In this document: piece after piece, positions 5,692 to 7,095 of the stretch | How the letters are laid out: each line of letters opens with the position of its first letter | Numbering within the stretch: position 1 is the stretch's first letter | From: Thermoplasmata archaeon M9B1D | GTDB lineage: Archaea > Thermoplasmatota > E2 > DHVEG-1 | Direction: 5' to 3' | Assembly (NCBI GenBank): GCA_002900535.1 | Contig: MUGC01000060.1 | Span: forward strand, 1 to 7,095 | DNA length: 7,095 nucleotides | The notes under the pieces: generated by a model | The model's database searches: none | What the model saw: the letters and a program-made list of their open reading frames with translations, nothing else | Told to the model about the DNA's origin: nothing | Program-made: the position numbers and the translations under genes

Positions 5692-7095
5692 ATGATATTT
5701 GTTTTAGTATACATTACTATGTGTAACAAAAAAATATGTATTATCGGTGCTGGTATAGGTGGTTTATCTGCAGGTTTTTTATTATCAAGGAAAGGATTTG
5801 ATGTAACAATTTTTGAAAAAGAAAAATTTGTTGGAGGAAGAGCAACTTCATTAGATGGTAATAAATTAAGTTTAAAACAATATAGAAATATTTTATCATC
5901 ATATAATATGGCTGTACCTTTTTCAGATCCTTCGTTAGAAGAAATATTTAATAAAGAAATGTTGAAAGGTTACAGATTAGATCTTGGTTTTCATAGCATA
6001 GAAGGTGGGACGATGTCTGATTTTGGTCGTATTTCCCAAGAGGTAGGTTACAATAAAAAAATGCTCGGAACTAGACTTGCACTTATAACTGAAGATGGTT
6101 TTGATTATCCAATTGTAAAATTTAAAGACAAAATACGTTTTTTACCAGATATTTTGAGATTAGTTTATTCTGGTGAAAAAACAATGAAAAATCTTGATTC
6201 GGTATCAATTGCTGAAACTATTGAAAAACATGGTAAAGGCAGAATGAAGCTTATTTTAGAGCTTCTTCCACGTGTTACAACAACTGTTAATGATTTGACA
6301 AAAATTTCAACTGGCGAATCGTTTAGAGCGTCTCAATCGAATCTTAAGAGGGGTTCGAGTCCTGTTGGTTATCCAATCGGTGGTTTAGGGACAATTAACA
6401 ATGCACTTGCAGGAGAAATAAAAAATAACAATGGCCATATCTTTCTTGATAACGAAGTAAAGAAAATATTAATAGAAAATAAAAAAGCTATTGGTATTGA
6501 AACTAAAGAAAAAGAATATAATTTTGATATTATAATTTATAATGGTCTAGTACAAAATTTTTTTAATATTGCAGATGAAGATCATTTTTTAAAAGATTAT
6601 GTAAAATATTTAAAATCACTAAAAGGAACAGGAAGCTTATGCGCTTATTACTCTTTTAGAAATATCGATCCTACTCTTATTGGAAAATCTTTTTTATTTA
6701 TTGAAAGAAATGTTGGATTAACTGGTAAGGATATAGTTGGAATGATTGAATTTGTAACAGCAGTACCTGAAGCAGATATTTCACCAAAAGGATCATTTAT
6801 AGTTCAATCATATGTTATATGTACACCTGAGGAAGCAAAATCTAAACAGATACTTATAAAACTAAAAGAAATACTAGATAAAAATTTAAAAATTTTAATT
6901 CCTGATTATAAAAAACAACTTATTTGGGCTATCTACCCAGTTATTTGGCATCTTGATGGTGTTGCAAAAACAATTGATAATAAAAAACCAGATATTAAAA
7001 CACCGATTAAAAATCTGTATTTTGTGGGTGATTGTGTAAAAGCTCCAGGTATCGGTATAAATTGTGCAGTTAATTCTGCAAAAATGCTTTCTGAA
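5692..7095 (+). CDS. CrtI/phytoene-desaturase-like FAD oxidoreductase, 3'-partial
   Basis: The frame stays open to the window end (468 residues from the ATG at 5692). A second ATG at 5719 (MCNKKICIIGAG) gives a more usual N-terminus; the first adds nine hydrophobic residues but sits 2 nt after GGR-2. Neither has a clear ribosome binding site, so translational coupling is likely. Features (numbered from 5692): IIGAGIGGLSAG (17-28), FEK (41-43), the family VGGRATS (47-53), LDLGFHSIEGG (about 97-107), PIGGLGTINNAL (about 229-240), and the C-terminal FAD motif LYFVGDCVKAPGIGINCAV (about 442-460). Only a short tail should be missing. The family includes phytoene desaturases, carotenoid isomerases and retinol saturase. 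A Methanosarcina acetivorans homologue is reported as responsible for hydroxyarchaeol formation, which fits a gene coupled to a GGR. A helical insert at about 54-93 follows GGRA and differs from textbook CrtI. The substrate is unassigned. Confidence 0.85.
   Translation, partial: MIFVLVYITMCNKKICIIGAGIGGLSAGFLLSRKGFDVTIFEKEKFVGGRATSLDGNKLSLKQYRNILSSYNMAVPFSDPSLEEIFNKEMLKGYRLDLGFHSIEGGTMSDFGRISQEVGYNKKMLGTRLALITEDGFDYPIVKFKDKIRFLPDILRLVYSGEKTMKNLDSVSIAETIEKHGKGRMKLILELLPRVTTTVNDLTKISTGESFRASQSNLKRGSSPVGYPIGGLGTINNALAGEIKNNNGHIFLDNEVKKILIENKKAIGIETKEKEYNFDIIIYNGLVQNFFNIADEDHFLKDYVKYLKSLKGTGSLCAYYSFRNIDPTLIGKSFLFIERNVGLTGKDIVGMIEFVTAVPEADISPKGSFIVQSYVICTPEEAKSKQILIKLKEILDKNLKILIPDYKKQLIWAIYPVIWHLDGVAKTIDNKKPDIKTPIKNLYFVGDCVKAPGIGINCAVNSAKMLSE

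Noticed and set aside
2..7095. Assigning the cluster outright to carotenoid or bacterioruberin synthesis
   Set aside because: There is no phytoene synthase, lycopene cyclase or CruF, and UbiA, GGR and CrtI homologues are equally common in archaeal lipid metabolism. It is kept only as one hypothesis.

Overview
This 7.1 kb window is strongly A+T-rich (roughly 70 % by eye). It looks archaeal: the proteins are isoprenoid and ether-lipid enzymes with archaeal signatures, ATA and AGA codons are common, T-rich tracts follow the genes, and TATA-like boxes sit about 35-50 nt before the start codons. The composition and the mix of genes would suit an Asgard (Lokiarchaeia-like) or another low-GC mesophilic archaeon. 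No marker gene in the window fixes the lineage, so that placement is inference.

Layout. Six protein genes fill almost all of the window, and every one is an isoprenoid-handling enzyme. (1) 2-1003 (+) is an integral-membrane UbiA prenyltransferase (UbiA-1) whose start lies just off the left edge. (2) 1081-2199 (+) is a geranylgeranyl-reductase-family flavoprotein (GGR-1). (3) 2333-3352 (+) is a CrtC/AttH-type lipocalin-fold protein of the carotenoid 1,2-hydratase superfamily. (4) 3356-4369 (-) is a second UbiA prenyltransferase (UbiA-2), converging on gene 3 with only 3 bp between the stop codons. (5) 4475-5689 (+) is a second geranylgeranyl reductase (GGR-2), divergent from UbiA-2. (6) 5692-7095 (+) is a CrtI/phytoene-desaturase-like FAD enzyme that starts 2 nt after GGR-2 and runs off the right edge, probably missing only a short C-terminal tail.

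How the genes may work together. UbiA enzymes attach a polyprenyl chain to an acceptor. GGRs hydrogenate geranylgeranyl chains. CrtC-fold proteins hydrate (or in relatives cyclise) isoprenoid ends. CrtI homologues desaturate, isomerise or, in a reported Methanosarcina case, hydrate the lipid chain to give hydroxyarchaeol. The locus therefore reads as a prenyl-chain attachment and tailoring cluster built around two UbiA+GGR pairs. Possible products are a modified archaeal ether lipid (for example hydroxylated archaeol), a prenylated and partly saturated quinone or chromanol, or a C40/C50 carotenoid. No phytoene synthase, cyclase or acceptor-specific gene is present to choose between them.

Regulation. 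The compact UbiA-2/GGR-2 divergent region (4370-4474) holds most of the non-coding structure: a self-complementary TATA-like octamer usable in both directions, a 7+7 bp palindrome beside it, and a perfect 16-bp inverted repeat that brackets the UbiA-2 start codon. GGR-1 and the CrtC-like gene each have their own ribosome binding site and share an 11-bp A+T-rich element upstream. I see no RNA genes, CRISPR arrays, insertion sequences or other mobile elements. No gene-free stretch exceeds about 135 bases.
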